From: an uncultured Alistipes sp.
GTDB lineage: Bacteria > Bacteroidota > Bacteroidia > Bacteroidales > Rikenellaceae
DNA: 64,000 bases
Assembly (NCBI GenBank): GCA_900769445.1
Contig: CAAGGR010000025.1
Span: 13,157-77,156 of the forward strand
Direction: 5' to 3'
Shown in pieces: positions 16,073 through 26,280 of the stretch. The position numbers and the translations under genes are program-made. Position 1 is the first letter of the stretch. Each line of letters opens with the position of its first letter. The notes beneath the pieces are model-generated. The model did no database searches and was not told the DNA's origin. It was given only the letters and a program-made list of their open reading frames with translations.

Positions 16073-16945
16073 ATGAACTTAAAGCATATAGTAACAATCT
16101 GTCTCGCACTCGTTCTTTCGGCTTGTAGAGCAGACTATACGATGGATGCAAACGCCAATTTTGTGATGTTCTCGGCAGAGGACTACCTCTTGGGTGTTAT
16201 GGATAGCGAGGAGTGGCACGAGATTCCAATCTCGGCTACCAATGCGGTAGATTACGACCGTAACATCGGTGTTGAGGTTATCTGGGCTGAGAGTAGTGCC
16301 ATTGAGGGTCTGCACTATGTTTTGGAGTCTAATACGTTGACTATCCCTGCGGGCAAGCTTACAACAGCGCTACGCATTCGAGGTATTGCAGAGAATATCG
16401 CTGTGGGCGAGGAACTTACCATATGTTTGAGCTTGGTGCTTGATGAGGAGAACGTATCGGAGTTGTATGGTGTACGTAGTGATGTTAAGTTGCAGCGTTG
16501 CTGTAAGTTTGATATCAACAATTATGTTGGCTACGCAAAGATTACCTCTACTTGGACGATGCAGTATATGAATAGCGATTCTCGTTTGGTGCGTACAGAG
16601 CTTGGTGAGAAGGAGAATAGCATCATTATTAAGAATATGTTCTACGATGGCTACGATATCGAGGTGGAGTTTGATGATAGTAAGCCATTGGAGCCTCGTG
16701 TAATAATGGATGATGTTCAGGTGATTGGCTCTACGGGAGAGGCTTTTGGTACCATCTATGGCGATGGCAAACTCCTTATGAGTGAGCCTACTGGCTACAC
16801 CTCATATTTTGGTACTTGCGAGAACTTTATGGTCTTGTATACAATGATGTATGTGGAGTCTGTAGGCACTGTGGGTGTCTATGTCAATATCTTTGAGTGG
16901 ATAAGCGACGATGAGGCGGAGCGTATTATGCGAGAGGGCTTCTAA
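16073..16945 (+). CDS. SusCD-associated surface lipoprotein (DUF4984-like)
   Basis: 290 residues. Short lipoprotein signal ending LVLSAC (Cys18). The N-terminal half resembles a Calx-beta/DUF4843-like beta-sandwich (IGVEVIWAESSAIEGLHYVL, LTIPAGKLTTALRIRGI), the C-terminal half is like DUF4984 proteins often coded next to SusCD. No catalytic motif seen. Position three in the operon suggests an accessory ligand-binding protein (SusE/F-like position). Confidence 0.6.
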   Translation: MNLKHIVTICLALVLSACRADYTMDANANFVMFSAEDYLLGVMDSEEWHEIPISATNAVDYDRNIGVEVIWAESSAIEGLHYVLESNTLTIPAGKLTTALRIRGIAENIAVGEELTICLSLVLDEENVSELYGVRSDVKLQRCCKFDINNYVGYAKITSTWTMQYMNSDSRLVRTELGEKENSIIIKNMFYDGYDIEVEFDDSKPLEPRVIMDDVQVIGSTGEAFGTIYGDGKLLMSEPTGYTSYFGTCENFMVLYTMMYVESVGTVGVYVNIFEWISDDEAERIMREGF

Positions 16946-16971
16946 GGTTGTAGATAATAAATGTAAAGAGT

Positions 16972-18558
16972 ATGAAGAGTCTATATCTAAGAAAACTATG
17001 GTCGATGATACTTATGGTATCTATCGCTGTTGGTGCAATCTCTTGTGGGTCAGAGGAGGAATCAACATCTCAGTTGCCCAATATGGAGATTATAAAGTGT
17101 CGCGCTGGAGATCGCAAGGAGATAGTCTTTACGGTCAACAATAACTGGCGTCTAAGCTCTGATGCTGTGTGGTGTAAGTTGCAGAAGTCTGACAGCGACG
17201 ACATTCGTCAAGATATATCTGGCCGTTCAGGTACACATACAGTTAAACTATTGATAGGCGATGAGCAGATTAGAGACTGTGTAACATATGCCAATATTAC
17301 CCTCGTTATTGGTGGTAAAAAGAGTGTTATCGCACGTGTTGAGCGAGATCCCGATAAGTTCGATCTTAAGGTGTACTACGATGTCAAAAATCCACCGATA
17401 AACATCGTAGAGATTGGTTATAGAGAATATACAACTATTACTATCTGGGCGAATTTCGACTTTGTGGCGACCGAGTATCCTGAGTGGGTTGAGGTCTTGG
17501 GTGATGCTATTGAAGGCGAAGCCAACGAGTATACATCTGCATCCTTGCGTATTGTGCCTAATGGTAGTAGAGAGCGTTATCCTATAGCCGCAGAGGAGGG
17601 GTATAAGATTGTCTTCTCAGATATTAACGGTAATCCAGATAAGACCTTTGAATATATTATAGCATACAAAGGTATGGCTGAGGATGTAATTGCTATTACT
17701 GGCCCTACATCAAATGATTTTGGTTGGGAGATAACACCTGACGGTAAGCATTTTAGCCAGATTACATCAGATGATACAACCGTGTCATTTGAGAATGAGT
17801 TGATATATACTATCATCGCGCATCACGATCTATACGATATGGTATATGTTGAAAATATTATTGAGCGAGGTATCCCAACCTTTACAGTCTATACCGATAA
17901 CGACAATTGCTGGATGCACTTCGATAAGGAGCGTATGGCGCTCACTATTGATGCAACAGAGACTCTTCGCTATGGTTATGTTTTGGCAATCCCACATGGT
18001 AAATATGAGAAGGAGGTTGAGACGTTGAGCGAAGTTCTCTTTGAGATGGATGACAGCTCAGGTATTGACCTTCCAGTGCTGAATAATGACTATTTGCAAT
18101 ATGTGGTTGCCTCGTTCACACAGCGAGGTACTGTGGAGGCTGATGCGGCAACACAGATGCATATCTACCACTCGATTACTGCATACGAGATTCCTGCTAT
18201 AGAGTACACCGATAGTGCTGTAATGGAGCAGTATGGTGTTGAGGAGGCCTACATAGCGCCATTTATCAACTCTATCCCTAATAAACAGCCATGTATCGTT
18301 ATCAATCCACGTGTTGAGGGTTGGACAACCAAGAACTTCGATGATGGTAATGTCGGTGTTGAAGTTTGGTATGAGGGAAATCTTCTCTCTATGGAAGAGA
18401 AAGAGTACTATGTCGGCGAGAATGTCGACGAGCTACTATCGCTACATCTATACGGCCCAAAAGGGGGCTTCGATATTGATGGCGAGAATATATATGTGGT
18501 ATTTAAGGTCGGTGGCGAGGCTAAGAAGCTCCTTGTGGTAACACCTCCAACGAAATAA
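16972..18558 (+). CDS. Surface lipoprotein of the SusCD operon (DUF5003-like)
   Basis: 528 residues. Signal peptide ending GAISC (Cys25). It begins with a domain reading EIVFTVNNNWRLSSDAVWCKL, similar in style to BACON/DUF5003 domains (a beta-sandwich with a conserved W), followed by about 400 residues without a recognised enzyme motif. I infer a role in binding ligand at the cell surface. Family assignment is from memory of the motif and is tentative. Confidence 0.5.
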   Translation: MKSLYLRKLWSMILMVSIAVGAISCGSEEESTSQLPNMEIIKCRAGDRKEIVFTVNNNWRLSSDAVWCKLQKSDSDDIRQDISGRSGTHTVKLLIGDEQIRDCVTYANITLVIGGKKSVIARVERDPDKFDLKVYYDVKNPPINIVEIGYREYTTITIWANFDFVATEYPEWVEVLGDAIEGEANEYTSASLRIVPNGSRERYPIAAEEGYKIVFSDINGNPDKTFEYIIAYKGMAEDVIAITGPTSNDFGWEITPDGKHFSQITSDDTTVSFENELIYTIIAHHDLYDMVYVENIIERGIPTFTVYTDNDNCWMHFDKERMALTIDATETLRYGYVLAIPHGKYEKEVETLSEVLFEMDDSSGIDLPVLNNDYLQYVVASFTQRGTVEADAATQMHIYHSITAYEIPAIEYTDSAVMEQYGVEEAYIAPFINSIPNKQPCIVINPRVEGWTTKNFDDGNVGVEVWYEGNLLSMEEKEYYVGENVDELLSLHLYGPKGGFDIDGENIYVVFKVGGEAKKLLVVTPPTK

Positions 18559-18584
18559 GATAAATAACAACTACACTTACAAGT

Positions 18585-21233
18585 ATGAGAAACAAGTTCA
18601 TACAACTTTGTACACTAATATTTAGCTCCCTACTCCTTGTAATGACAGCGTGTCAGCAGGATAACGTAGGAGGGGAGTCTGTAGATTATGGTTATGTGGC
18701 GTTTAGGCTTACTAAACAGCCATCTGTAGAGGCGTCGTCAGCAACACGAGCTAAGTTAGATTGGCTTTCGGATGCGCATAAGGTTACAATCACTATGCAG
18801 TCGCTCGATAACCATACAACATTGAAGCAAACGCTACCTATCACATATTACGATAAGGAGTTAGCCGAGTGGGGTGTTACGAGTGATAAGTTGCGTTTGT
18901 TGGTAGGCGACTATAAGGTTATGAGCTATGAGTTATACGATAACCTTGATAATAAGCTTCTTGATGCTCAGTGCAATGTTGAGTTCTCTGTCGTAAATGG
19001 AGGTCTTGAGATTTGTGAGATTGTTGTTGAGGATGCTACAAAATCGGGTAAGATCGGCTTCAGGTTGGTAAAGCTTTTTGAAGATACTAGAGCGGATGAC
19101 GACTATCTCTTTGAGAACATTAAGGCGGTAGATATCATCGTGAAACGAGATCGTTTTGCTGCCGATACATTGATGGCGCGTAAGTTGTCCTACTTGGAGG
19201 AGTTTGTAAAGATTAATCCAGATGATGTGCAATCTAAGAGTAGGCTCTCTGCATATATCGAGTGCGAGGAGAGTTTCTGGCTGGAGACTGGAAGGTATAC
19301 TATTATAGGTTATACTACATACTCTGATGTTAAGGCTAAAAATGAGCTTGAGGCAGCCACTATCGATGAACTCAGTATAGGCTTTGATGTTGAAATTAAT
19401 CAGTTGCATGTTGTTAAAGATGTGCCTGTTAAGCTGTCGAAGAGTGCCGAGCATATCAAGGATTATATCGCCTTGAAGGAGATATGGGAGGCGTTGGATG
19501 GCAAGAATTGGACCTTCTATGGTGAGGAGTATCCTGCGGGTAGCAACTGGAACTTCGATAAGGATATTGATATGTGGGGCGACCAACCAGGTGTAACGCT
19601 TAATGCAGAGGGTCGTGTTGAGAATCTTAATCTCTCGGGCTTTGGTGCTAAGGGCGTGGTGCCTGATGCTATTGGTCAGCTTACAGATCTTAAACTTCTC
19701 TATTTGGGTAACCACAACGAACTTATTGGTGGCTACGATGGCGATGCAGCTGAGGCTGGTCGACTCAATGCTATGAGCTATTATAATAATGCTCTAAAGC
19801 GAGATACACGTGAGGGTCTAAGTCGTGAGTTGAAGAGTGCTATTAACAACGATGCTACACAGCGTCCAATCCTCTCGAGCGGTGTAAAGCGCAAGGATGT
19901 GGCGTTTGGAAACCTTACAAATGGCATTACAGGTATCTCGCGCGCGATGATGCGTCTTGAGAAGTTGGAGCAGTTCTTTATTGCAAACTCTCCGATTACA
20001 TGCGATCCTGAAACTCAAGAGGGCTTCTTTGTTGATATAAGCGAAGATTCGCCATACTACGCTGAGACGAAGGATTGGTCATGGGAGAATTTCGAGAACC
20101 TTGTGGATGTTGAGATATACAACTGTCCAAACCTTAAGGCTCTGCCTCGTGAGTTTATCACTGAGTTGCCAGCAATCCAGTCGTTGAATGTGGCGATGAA
20201 CTATGGTATTTCAGGTGAGCAACTTTTGGCGGACTGGGAGGCATTGATTGATGGTAAGTCGGGAGATAAGGTGCAGATTCTATATCTTGGCTACAACAAC
20301 CTTACAGAGACCCCTTCATACGATAAGCTAAAGAATATGCTAAAGATTGGTCTTTTGGATTGTAATAGCAATAAGCTTAAGACCATACACCCATTTGGCA
20401 AGACGGTAAATCCAACAACGCTTATTTACGACTACAATCAGATTGAGTCTATATCTGCAGCTGAAGATGGTTATTTCTGTGGTCTAAGCCAGCTGGAGGA
20501 CTTCACATGCTCGAATAATAAACTAACCGAGTTGCCAGACCTCTTTAATGCGAAGTCTGTCTATGTATTTAAGAGTGTTGACTTCTCGTCAAACAACATC
20601 AGCAAGTTGGCGAATGGCAAAGATTGGCGCGGTGTAAATACAGAGACACTAAACCTCGCAAATAACAATCTTAAGGAGCTCCCAAAACGCCTTATTGGCT
20701 CAGGCTCGCAGATTGGAATATTGATGCTTAGCGCGAATGGTATGACAACGATTGAGGAGGGCGCGCTTATAGGCTCTGGTAGTGAGTACCTAACCACTAT
20801 CGACCTTAGCTTCAACCGTCTTACTAAGCTTCCATACGAGGACTTTAGCATCACAAACATCCCATTCCTTTATGGTATCGACCTTTCGAGCAACGCCTTT
20901 GCCGAGTTCCCATATGCGCCGCTCTCGATTGATAGGTTGAGTGTTATTAGCGTCCGTCAGCAGAGGGATGATTATGGAAATCGTACACTCTCAGAGTGGC
21001 CAGAGAATGTTGGTAAACATAAGAGCCTTGCAGCGCTATATATCGGCTCTAACGACTTGGGTAAGATTACTGAGGAGATCTCTCCATATATCATGATTCT
21101 CGAGATTAAGGATAATCCAAATATCTCGATAGACGTAAGCAATGTCTGCGAATATATCGAGTGGGGTTATTATTTGCTTATCTACGATTCAACACAGGAT
21201 ATCCGTGGTTGTGCATCTCTAAATCTTGACTAA
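18585..21233 (+). CDS. Leucine-rich repeat lipoprotein (DUF4458-like N-terminus)
   Basis: 882 residues. Lipoprotein signal ending LVMTAC (Cys23). Residues 30-290 form a beta-rich DUF4458-like region. From about residue 320 there are leucine-rich repeats: LKLLYLGNHNELIGG, IQSLNVAMNYGISGE, VQILYLGYNNLTETP, IGLLDCNSNKLKTI, TLNLANNNLKELPKRL, TIDLSFNRLTKLPYED and others. The solenoid is suited to protein binding; this is one of two LRR lipoproteins in the operon, next to a surface protease. Confidence 0.75.
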   Translation: MRNKFIQLCTLIFSSLLLVMTACQQDNVGGESVDYGYVAFRLTKQPSVEASSATRAKLDWLSDAHKVTITMQSLDNHTTLKQTLPITYYDKELAEWGVTSDKLRLLVGDYKVMSYELYDNLDNKLLDAQCNVEFSVVNGGLEICEIVVEDATKSGKIGFRLVKLFEDTRADDDYLFENIKAVDIIVKRDRFAADTLMARKLSYLEEFVKINPDDVQSKSRLSAYIECEESFWLETGRYTIIGYTTYSDVKAKNELEAATIDELSIGFDVEINQLHVVKDVPVKLSKSAEHIKDYIALKEIWEALDGKNWTFYGEEYPAGSNWNFDKDIDMWGDQPGVTLNAEGRVENLNLSGFGAKGVVPDAIGQLTDLKLLYLGNHNELIGGYDGDAAEAGRLNAMSYYNNALKRDTREGLSRELKSAINNDATQRPILSSGVKRKDVAFGNLTNGITGISRAMMRLEKLEQFFIANSPITCDPETQEGFFVDISEDSPYYAETKDWSWENFENLVDVEIYNCPNLKALPREFITELPAIQSLNVAMNYGISGEQLLADWEALIDGKSGDKVQILYLGYNNLTETPSYDKLKNMLKIGLLDCNSNKLKTIHPFGKTVNPTTLIYDYNQIESISAAEDGYFCGLSQLEDFTCSNNKLTELPDLFNAKSVYVFKSVDFSSNNISKLANGKDWRGVNTETLNLANNNLKELPKRLIGSGSQIGILMLSANGMTTIEEGALIGSGSEYLTTIDLSFNRLTKLPYEDFSITNIPFLYGIDLSSNAFAEFPYAPLSIDRLSVISVRQQRDDYGNRTLSEWPENVGKHKSLAALYIGSNDLGKITEEISPYIMILEIKDNPNISIDVSNVCEYIEWGYYLLIYDSTQDIRGCASLNLD

Positions 21234-21244
21234 AAGTTCTGACT

Positions 21245-22969
21245 ATGAAAAAGTTATACTATTATATTCCTCTTTTGGTGGGCGTACTACTATACGCTTG
21301 CAAGAATGATGTTACTACGATTGATGGCTTCGAGGCTGATATCTCAACTATCGAGGCTGAGGCTGTGGGTGGCGAGTATTTTGTAACTGTGCGCTCTGCC
21401 GAGGAGTGGGTAGCTATGGTCGATGAGCCATGGGTTATGGTCTCTCCTGCGAATGGTCGTGGCGTAACTCGTTGCTCGATTAAGATTGACTCCGCGCTAA
21501 TGGATAACACTCGTAGCACAACTATTGATATCAGCTCGGGCTTTGATGAGCCTAAGAGCATTGCTATTACGCAGAAGGGTTTCGAGAAGAAGATTACCCC
21601 TGAGAAGAGCGATATCGAGATTGCAGCTTCGGCGGTTAAAGCCGATAGATGGGTGGAGTTCGATGTAACCACAACCGTAAAGTTCAAGGTCGAGAGTAGT
21701 GCAAACTGGATTACGGTGGATGATGATTATAGCGATAAGCTTGACCTTAACCGCGGTATGCGTCCACGTACTACACGTGTACGCCTCGATTGGAAGATGA
21801 ACAGCGATCCTAAGGAGCGTATTGATACCCTATGTTTTATTAGTGATGATGCCGATACGCTTGCAACGCTCAATATTCGTCAGGCTGCAGGACCTCTTAT
21901 CGAGGATAACCGTGCTGGCGACTCGTTGGCGGTAATTACCATCTTCGAGAAGTTGGAGTGCTTGGGCGATAATGGTATCTCTTCGACAGAGAGTATGAAC
22001 CGTTGGGACTGCGTACGCTTGTGGAGGTCTACAGATAACCTTCCATTGGATGCCGACGGTTTGCCAATTAAGGAGGCTATTGGTCGTGTCCGCGACCTTG
22101 ATTTGAGCTATTTCAACACCGAGGATGGCGTACCTGTGGAGATTAAGCACCTCAAATATTTGGAGACCTTGTCGTTGTTTGGTAATGTGAACACGATGCT
22201 TAAGAGTATCGATCTTGGCGAAGAGGTTGCAACTCTTGAGTATTTGAAGGATTTGTGTATCGCAGCCTTTGGTCTTGTGTCGTTGCCAGATAATTTCGCT
22301 AACCTCAAAAATCTTGAGAGCTTAGACCTTAACTCTAACAACTTCAATGAGATACCTACGGTTATCACAAGGGAGAACTTCCCTAAGCTAAGGAAGCTAA
22401 ATCTTTCAAGTAACCGTCGTTCCTCGATAACTGACCTTCGTAAGCGTAATAGTGCAAAGGAGGATGGTATAGGTGCCTACGCTAATATGAATAAGAGCGA
22501 CGTGGTTAAAAACCTCTTCTTGTGGGAGGAGTTGGAGGAGCTTCAGCTATCATACAACTATATCGAGGGTGCATTGCCAGATTTTGAGCAGATGCCTCCC
22601 TATACAGCAGAGGATGTCAAGGAGTTTGGCGATACGGTGAATTGGGCTGTTGAAAATAGACTGCCACGCATCTTGCCAAATATGCGCAGCTTAAAGATTA
22701 ACCTAAACTTTATGAGTGGCGATGCCCCTGATTGGTTGCTCTACCATCCACGTCTATTGGAGTGGGGTCCAGAGGTCTTGATATTCCCACAGCAGGAGAA
22801 GGGTGTAAATAGCGAGGGCGAGAGTGTAGGTTTTGGTAATGCACCTGCAAACTTTGAGTACTATTTTGATAAGTATCCACTCTATCGAGGTAGGTATGAG
22901 GGTGATATATCTGACGATAAGTCTGAGGGTACTGAGGGCAACGATGATAACGCGGAAAAGGAGGAGTAA
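21245..22969 (+). CDS. BACON plus leucine-rich repeat lipoprotein
   Basis: 574 residues. Signal ending LLYAC (Cys19). Two BACON-like domains: residues 25-118 (EAVGGEYFVTVRSAEEWVAM..ITQKGF) and 120-225 (FKVESSANWITVDDD..LNIRQAAG). Leucine-rich repeats follow from about residue 290 (VRDLDLSYFNTEDG, LETLSLFGNVNTML, LESLDLNSNNFNEIP, LRKLNLSSNRRSS, LEELQLSYNYIEGALP). The acidic C-terminus may be disordered. BACON domains are thought to bind carbohydrate or mucin; LRRs bind protein. It ends two bases before the subtilisin gene. Confidence 0.8.
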   Translation: MKKLYYYIPLLVGVLLYACKNDVTTIDGFEADISTIEAEAVGGEYFVTVRSAEEWVAMVDEPWVMVSPANGRGVTRCSIKIDSALMDNTRSTTIDISSGFDEPKSIAITQKGFEKKITPEKSDIEIAASAVKADRWVEFDVTTTVKFKVESSANWITVDDDYSDKLDLNRGMRPRTTRVRLDWKMNSDPKERIDTLCFISDDADTLATLNIRQAAGPLIEDNRAGDSLAVITIFEKLECLGDNGISSTESMNRWDCVRLWRSTDNLPLDADGLPIKEAIGRVRDLDLSYFNTEDGVPVEIKHLKYLETLSLFGNVNTMLKSIDLGEEVATLEYLKDLCIAAFGLVSLPDNFANLKNLESLDLNSNNFNEIPTVITRENFPKLRKLNLSSNRRSSITDLRKRNSAKEDGIGAYANMNKSDVVKNLFLWEELEELQLSYNYIEGALPDFEQMPPYTAEDVKEFGDTVNWAVENRLPRILPNMRSLKINLNFMSGDAPDWLLYHPRLLEWGPEVLIFPQQEKGVNSEGESVGFGNAPANFEYYFDKYPLYRGRYEGDISDDKSEGTEGNDDNAEKEE

Positions 22970-22971
22970 TA

Positions 22972-25011
22972 ATGAAGAAGCATCTATATTATATTGCGGC
23001 TGTTGTGCTTATGGCAACAGCATGTGTAACCGATGATATTGCATCGCAGGGTGCGACCCAGGAGCAGAACAAGGAGGTCATTATCCCAGATGGTGCTAAT
23101 TCGGGCGAGGTAATCATCAAGTTTAAGCCCGAGATGGAGGCTATCCTCGATGAGAGTATGACACGTTCGGGTGGTGAGGCTACACGCTCTGGTATTCCAT
23201 CTACCGATGAGGTCTTGGATATACTTGGTGCATACTCCTTTGAGCGTGTTTTCCCAGTAGACCCGCGCCACGAGGTGCGTACTCGTGAGGAGGGCTTGCA
23301 TTTGTGGTATATCGTTCGCTTCGATGAGAATGAGGATTTAAGAGTTGCATTTGAGCGTCTTTCGAAGTTGGGCGAGGTCGACAAAATTCAGTGCAATAGA
23401 GAACTAAAGCGCGCGCACACTGGCGAGCCTATCTTTGTTAGTTGCGCTGAGGCTGAAAGTCGTATCGCCACACGCTCTTCAAATATGCCCGACGACCCAG
23501 ACCTATATCGTCATTGGAGCTATTTTAACAATGGTGCGACACGCGATTTTGTGAGTGAGCGAGCAGGTATTGTTGCTGGTGCCGATGTGGGTTGCTTAGA
23601 GGCCTGGGAGATGTGTACTGGCGATGAGGAGATTATCGTGGCTGTTATGGATGAGGCTGTTATGTGGAGCCATCCTGATCTCAGTGCCAATATCTGGACT
23701 AACGAGAAAGAGGAGGATGGTGTAAGTGGTAGCGATGATGATGGAAATGGCTACAAGGATGATAAGTATGGCTACAACTTTGTGCGAGATACGGGTGTGT
23801 TGTCGTGGACATCGAACGGTAGCACCGGTCATGGTACTCACGTAGCAGGTACTATAGCTGCTGTAAATGATAATGGTATCGGTTGTTCGGGTATTGCTGG
23901 TGGTGGCGATAAGGGCAATGGTGTGAAGATTATGTCATTGCAGCTCTTTGATGGTATGAATGCCTCAACACTCGCTTTGGAGGCTCGTGCGATGAAGTAT
24001 GCAGCGGATAATGGTGCTGTGATATTGCAGTGTTCGTGGGGTTATAACTCTGCTAAGTCAAATTATATTATGGGCTACACTCCAGGCCCTGCGACTGAGG
24101 AGGAGTGGGCAGCGACATACCCTTTGGAGAAGGAGGCTCTCGACTACTTTATCCATAAGGCAGGCTCTGCAAATGGTGTTATCAATGGCGGTCTTGCAAT
24201 CTTTGCTTCGGGTAATGAGTACGCTGCGCAGTCGTCGTTCCCTGCGGCATATTCTAAGTGTATCTCGGTATCGGCAATTGCTGCTGATTACACCCCAGCA
24301 TCATACTCAAACTATGGCTCAGAGGTCTTGCTCTGTGCCCCTGGTGGTGATTTGGAGTACTATGGTACTCCAGGTGAGGCGGATGAGCAGTATGATGAGA
24401 ATGGTAAGTTAAAGGAGCAGGGTGCAATATATTCAACTCTTGTTCAGAATGGTGTGGCTGGATATGGCTATTATGAGGGTACATCTATGGCTTGTCCTCA
24501 CGTATCGGGTGTTGCAGCGCTTGGTCTTGCCTATGCTAAGAAGGAGGGTCGACACTTTACTTGGAAGGAGTTCCGCGATTTGATGTACTCAAATGCAGAG
24601 GATATAGATAGCTACTTTACTGGCGAGAAGTTGTACTATATGCGCCATACATCAGCGGGTGCAACACCTATAAAGATGAATCTTGCGGACTATCGTGGCA
24701 AGATGGGTCGTTTAGTAGATGCTGGCGCTCTTCTTAAAGCTATTAAGGGTGGTGGCCGCGATATGTGTCTACCTAATACATACCTTGCACCAGGGCAGAG
24801 CGTTACACTCCCTCTTGCGAAGTATGGCGTTGAGGGTGCTACAAAGGTTGAGGCTGAGAATGGTGCTATTGCCGAGGCTAAGCTCAACAACGGCAATCTT
24901 GAGATTTCTGCCAAGAGTGTTGGTCAGACCAGGATAACTGTAAAAGCCGAGGAGGAGCATACTATTATTGTTACGGTGCGCGAGGGTGCATCGGATAATG
25001 GTTGGTTGTAG
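22972..25011 (+). CDS. Surface-anchored S8 (subtilisin-like) serine protease
   Basis: 679 residues. Lipoprotein signal ending LMATAC (Cys18). A prodomain-like region (GEVIIKFKPEMEAIL..) spans about residues 45-150. The catalytic triad is intact: Asp227 in VAVMDEAVMWSHPDL, His287 in GHGTHVAGTIAA, Ser505 in GTSMACPHVSGVAAL, with oxyanion Asn415 in ASGNEY. The usual VIDTG reads VMDEA. A C-terminal Ig-like (BIG2-type) domain follows from about residue 600. It should cut proteins at the outer surface to feed the SusCD transporter; this is the only enzyme in the operon. Confidence 0.93.
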   Translation: MKKHLYYIAAVVLMATACVTDDIASQGATQEQNKEVIIPDGANSGEVIIKFKPEMEAILDESMTRSGGEATRSGIPSTDEVLDILGAYSFERVFPVDPRHEVRTREEGLHLWYIVRFDENEDLRVAFERLSKLGEVDKIQCNRELKRAHTGEPIFVSCAEAESRIATRSSNMPDDPDLYRHWSYFNNGATRDFVSERAGIVAGADVGCLEAWEMCTGDEEIIVAVMDEAVMWSHPDLSANIWTNEKEEDGVSGSDDDGNGYKDDKYGYNFVRDTGVLSWTSNGSTGHGTHVAGTIAAVNDNGIGCSGIAGGGDKGNGVKIMSLQLFDGMNASTLALEARAMKYAADNGAVILQCSWGYNSAKSNYIMGYTPGPATEEEWAATYPLEKEALDYFIHKAGSANGVINGGLAIFASGNEYAAQSSFPAAYSKCISVSAIAADYTPASYSNYGSEVLLCAPGGDLEYYGTPGEADEQYDENGKLKEQGAIYSTLVQNGVAGYGYYEGTSMACPHVSGVAALGLAYAKKEGRHFTWKEFRDLMYSNAEDIDSYFTGEKLYYMRHTSAGATPIKMNLADYRGKMGRLVDAGALLKAIKGGGRDMCLPNTYLAPGQSVTLPLAKYGVEGATKVEAENGAIAEAKLNNGNLEISAKSVGQTRITVKAEEEHTIIVTVREGASDNGWL

Positions 25012-25018
25012 GGTAGTG

Positions 25019-25786
25019 ATGAGGGCGAGAGTTATATACCTTGTCGTGGCGCTGTTGGCACTTGTGCCACTAACGCTATCAGCACAGAGTAGGGGCTTTC
25101 TCTCTCGCGAGGAGTTAGACTCGTTGGTAAACCTCAAGAACTCGGTAAAGGCTGCGGGTGCATTGGCTCTATCGCATAGTACCGTAGAGCTTGGTGATAT
25201 TGATGAAAGCGAGGCTGTTTACTTTAATTTTGAACTAAGAAACACAACTCAGAGACCTATCACAATCACAGAGTTTCGCTCTTCGTGTGGTTGTATTAGG
25301 GTGCTTACTAAGCCTCAGACTCTTGAGCCTAATGCAGTGCTTAGGGTGAGCGCAAACTTCGATCCTACGGGACGTAGTACGCAGTTTCGCTATAGGGTGA
25401 ATATATATACCGACCTTGATAGCGAGCTTCCTACCGAGCGTGTAATGGTTGAGGGTAGGGTTGTGTGCGATGATGAGTGGTTGCATCTGCCACAGCGCGC
25501 TGGAGTGTTGCGTATGAGTCGTAAGGAGGTTGCTATAAACTCTCGTGGCGAGGAGCGTATCGCAGTGGCTAATAGTGGCGAGAAGGCGATAGCTATCACG
25601 GCAAAGCCTACAATCGAGGGTCTTAGCCTAAGATGTGAGCCAGAGGTGCTAAAGCCTAACCAGGAGGGTAACATATATATAGGGTATAGGGGTGATATAG
25701 ACTCTGACCTTACGACAATACTGATATTAGATGGTGTGGAGGCATCGCCCACCGATAGAGTGATAAAGGTAACAATAAAGAGATAG
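25019..25786 (+). CDS. DUF1573 protein
   Basis: About 255 residues from the chosen start, seven bases after the protease stop; the longer frame back to 24968 overlaps the protease and lacks a good signal. MRARVIYLVVALLALVPLTLSAQ is a Sec signal peptide. The DUF1573 domain is seen in VELGDIDESEAVYFNFELRNT and EFRSSCGCIRVLTKP. Related proteins have an Ig-like ASH/PapD-type fold in the periplasm or surface; function unknown. Confidence 0.85.
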   Translation: MRARVIYLVVALLALVPLTLSAQSRGFLSREELDSLVNLKNSVKAAGALALSHSTVELGDIDESEAVYFNFELRNTTQRPITITEFRSSCGCIRVLTKPQTLEPNAVLRVSANFDPTGRSTQFRYRVNIYTDLDSELPTERVMVEGRVVCDDEWLHLPQRAGVLRMSRKEVAINSRGEERIAVANSGEKAIAITAKPTIEGLSLRCEPEVLKPNQEGNIYIGYRGDIDSDLTTILILDGVEASPTDRVIKVTIKR

Positions 25787-25793
25787 AGATACT

Positions 25794-26255
25794 ATGAAAT
25801 TTTTAAGAGAGATATTTTCGCTTGCCATAATGGCATCTGCACTGCTTATTTCTGGCTGTGATAATGCGGATAACGAGTCGAACGCTACGAAGGTGCAGAA
25901 TAAGGCTGTAACATACTATACCATTGATGGCGTGTGGTGTCTTGAGGAGTGGAACGATGCGCCCTTAGCCGAGGGGACACTCCTTTATATAGACCTTGAC
26001 CGTACGGAGCATCGCTTCGAGATGTGGGATAATCTTAACTCGATGTACCCTACGATGCGTAGTGGCGGCTTCATGCTCTCGAAGGATGATATGCAGCGCG
26101 ATATAATCTCTGGCTGGTACGACTATAGCGTGGGCGACTGGGGCGACGACTATATTGTGGAACTCAATGCCGAGGGCGATAGGATGACATGGTCTGCGGT
26201 ATCGAGCGATGAGAAGATGACCTTTGTAGAGGTTGACGCATTCCCTGAATTTTAA
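25794..26255 (+). CDS. Small lipoprotein, unknown function
   Basis: 153 residues. Signal MKFLREIFSLAIMASALLIS followed by GC (lipid Cys at residue 22). The mature part YYTIDGVWCLEEWNDAPLAEGTLLYID..TEHRFEMWDN suggests a small lipocalin-like beta-barrel, but I do not recognise a family with certainty. It lies eight bases after the DUF1573 gene in the same operon. Confidence 0.65.
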   Translation: MKFLREIFSLAIMASALLISGCDNADNESNATKVQNKAVTYYTIDGVWCLEEWNDAPLAEGTLLYIDLDRTEHRFEMWDNLNSMYPTMRSGGFMLSKDDMQRDIISGWYDYSVGDWGDDYIVELNAEGDRMTWSAVSSDEKMTFVEVDAFPEF

Positions 26256-26280
26256 TATTAAACCTAATATAGACTAAACT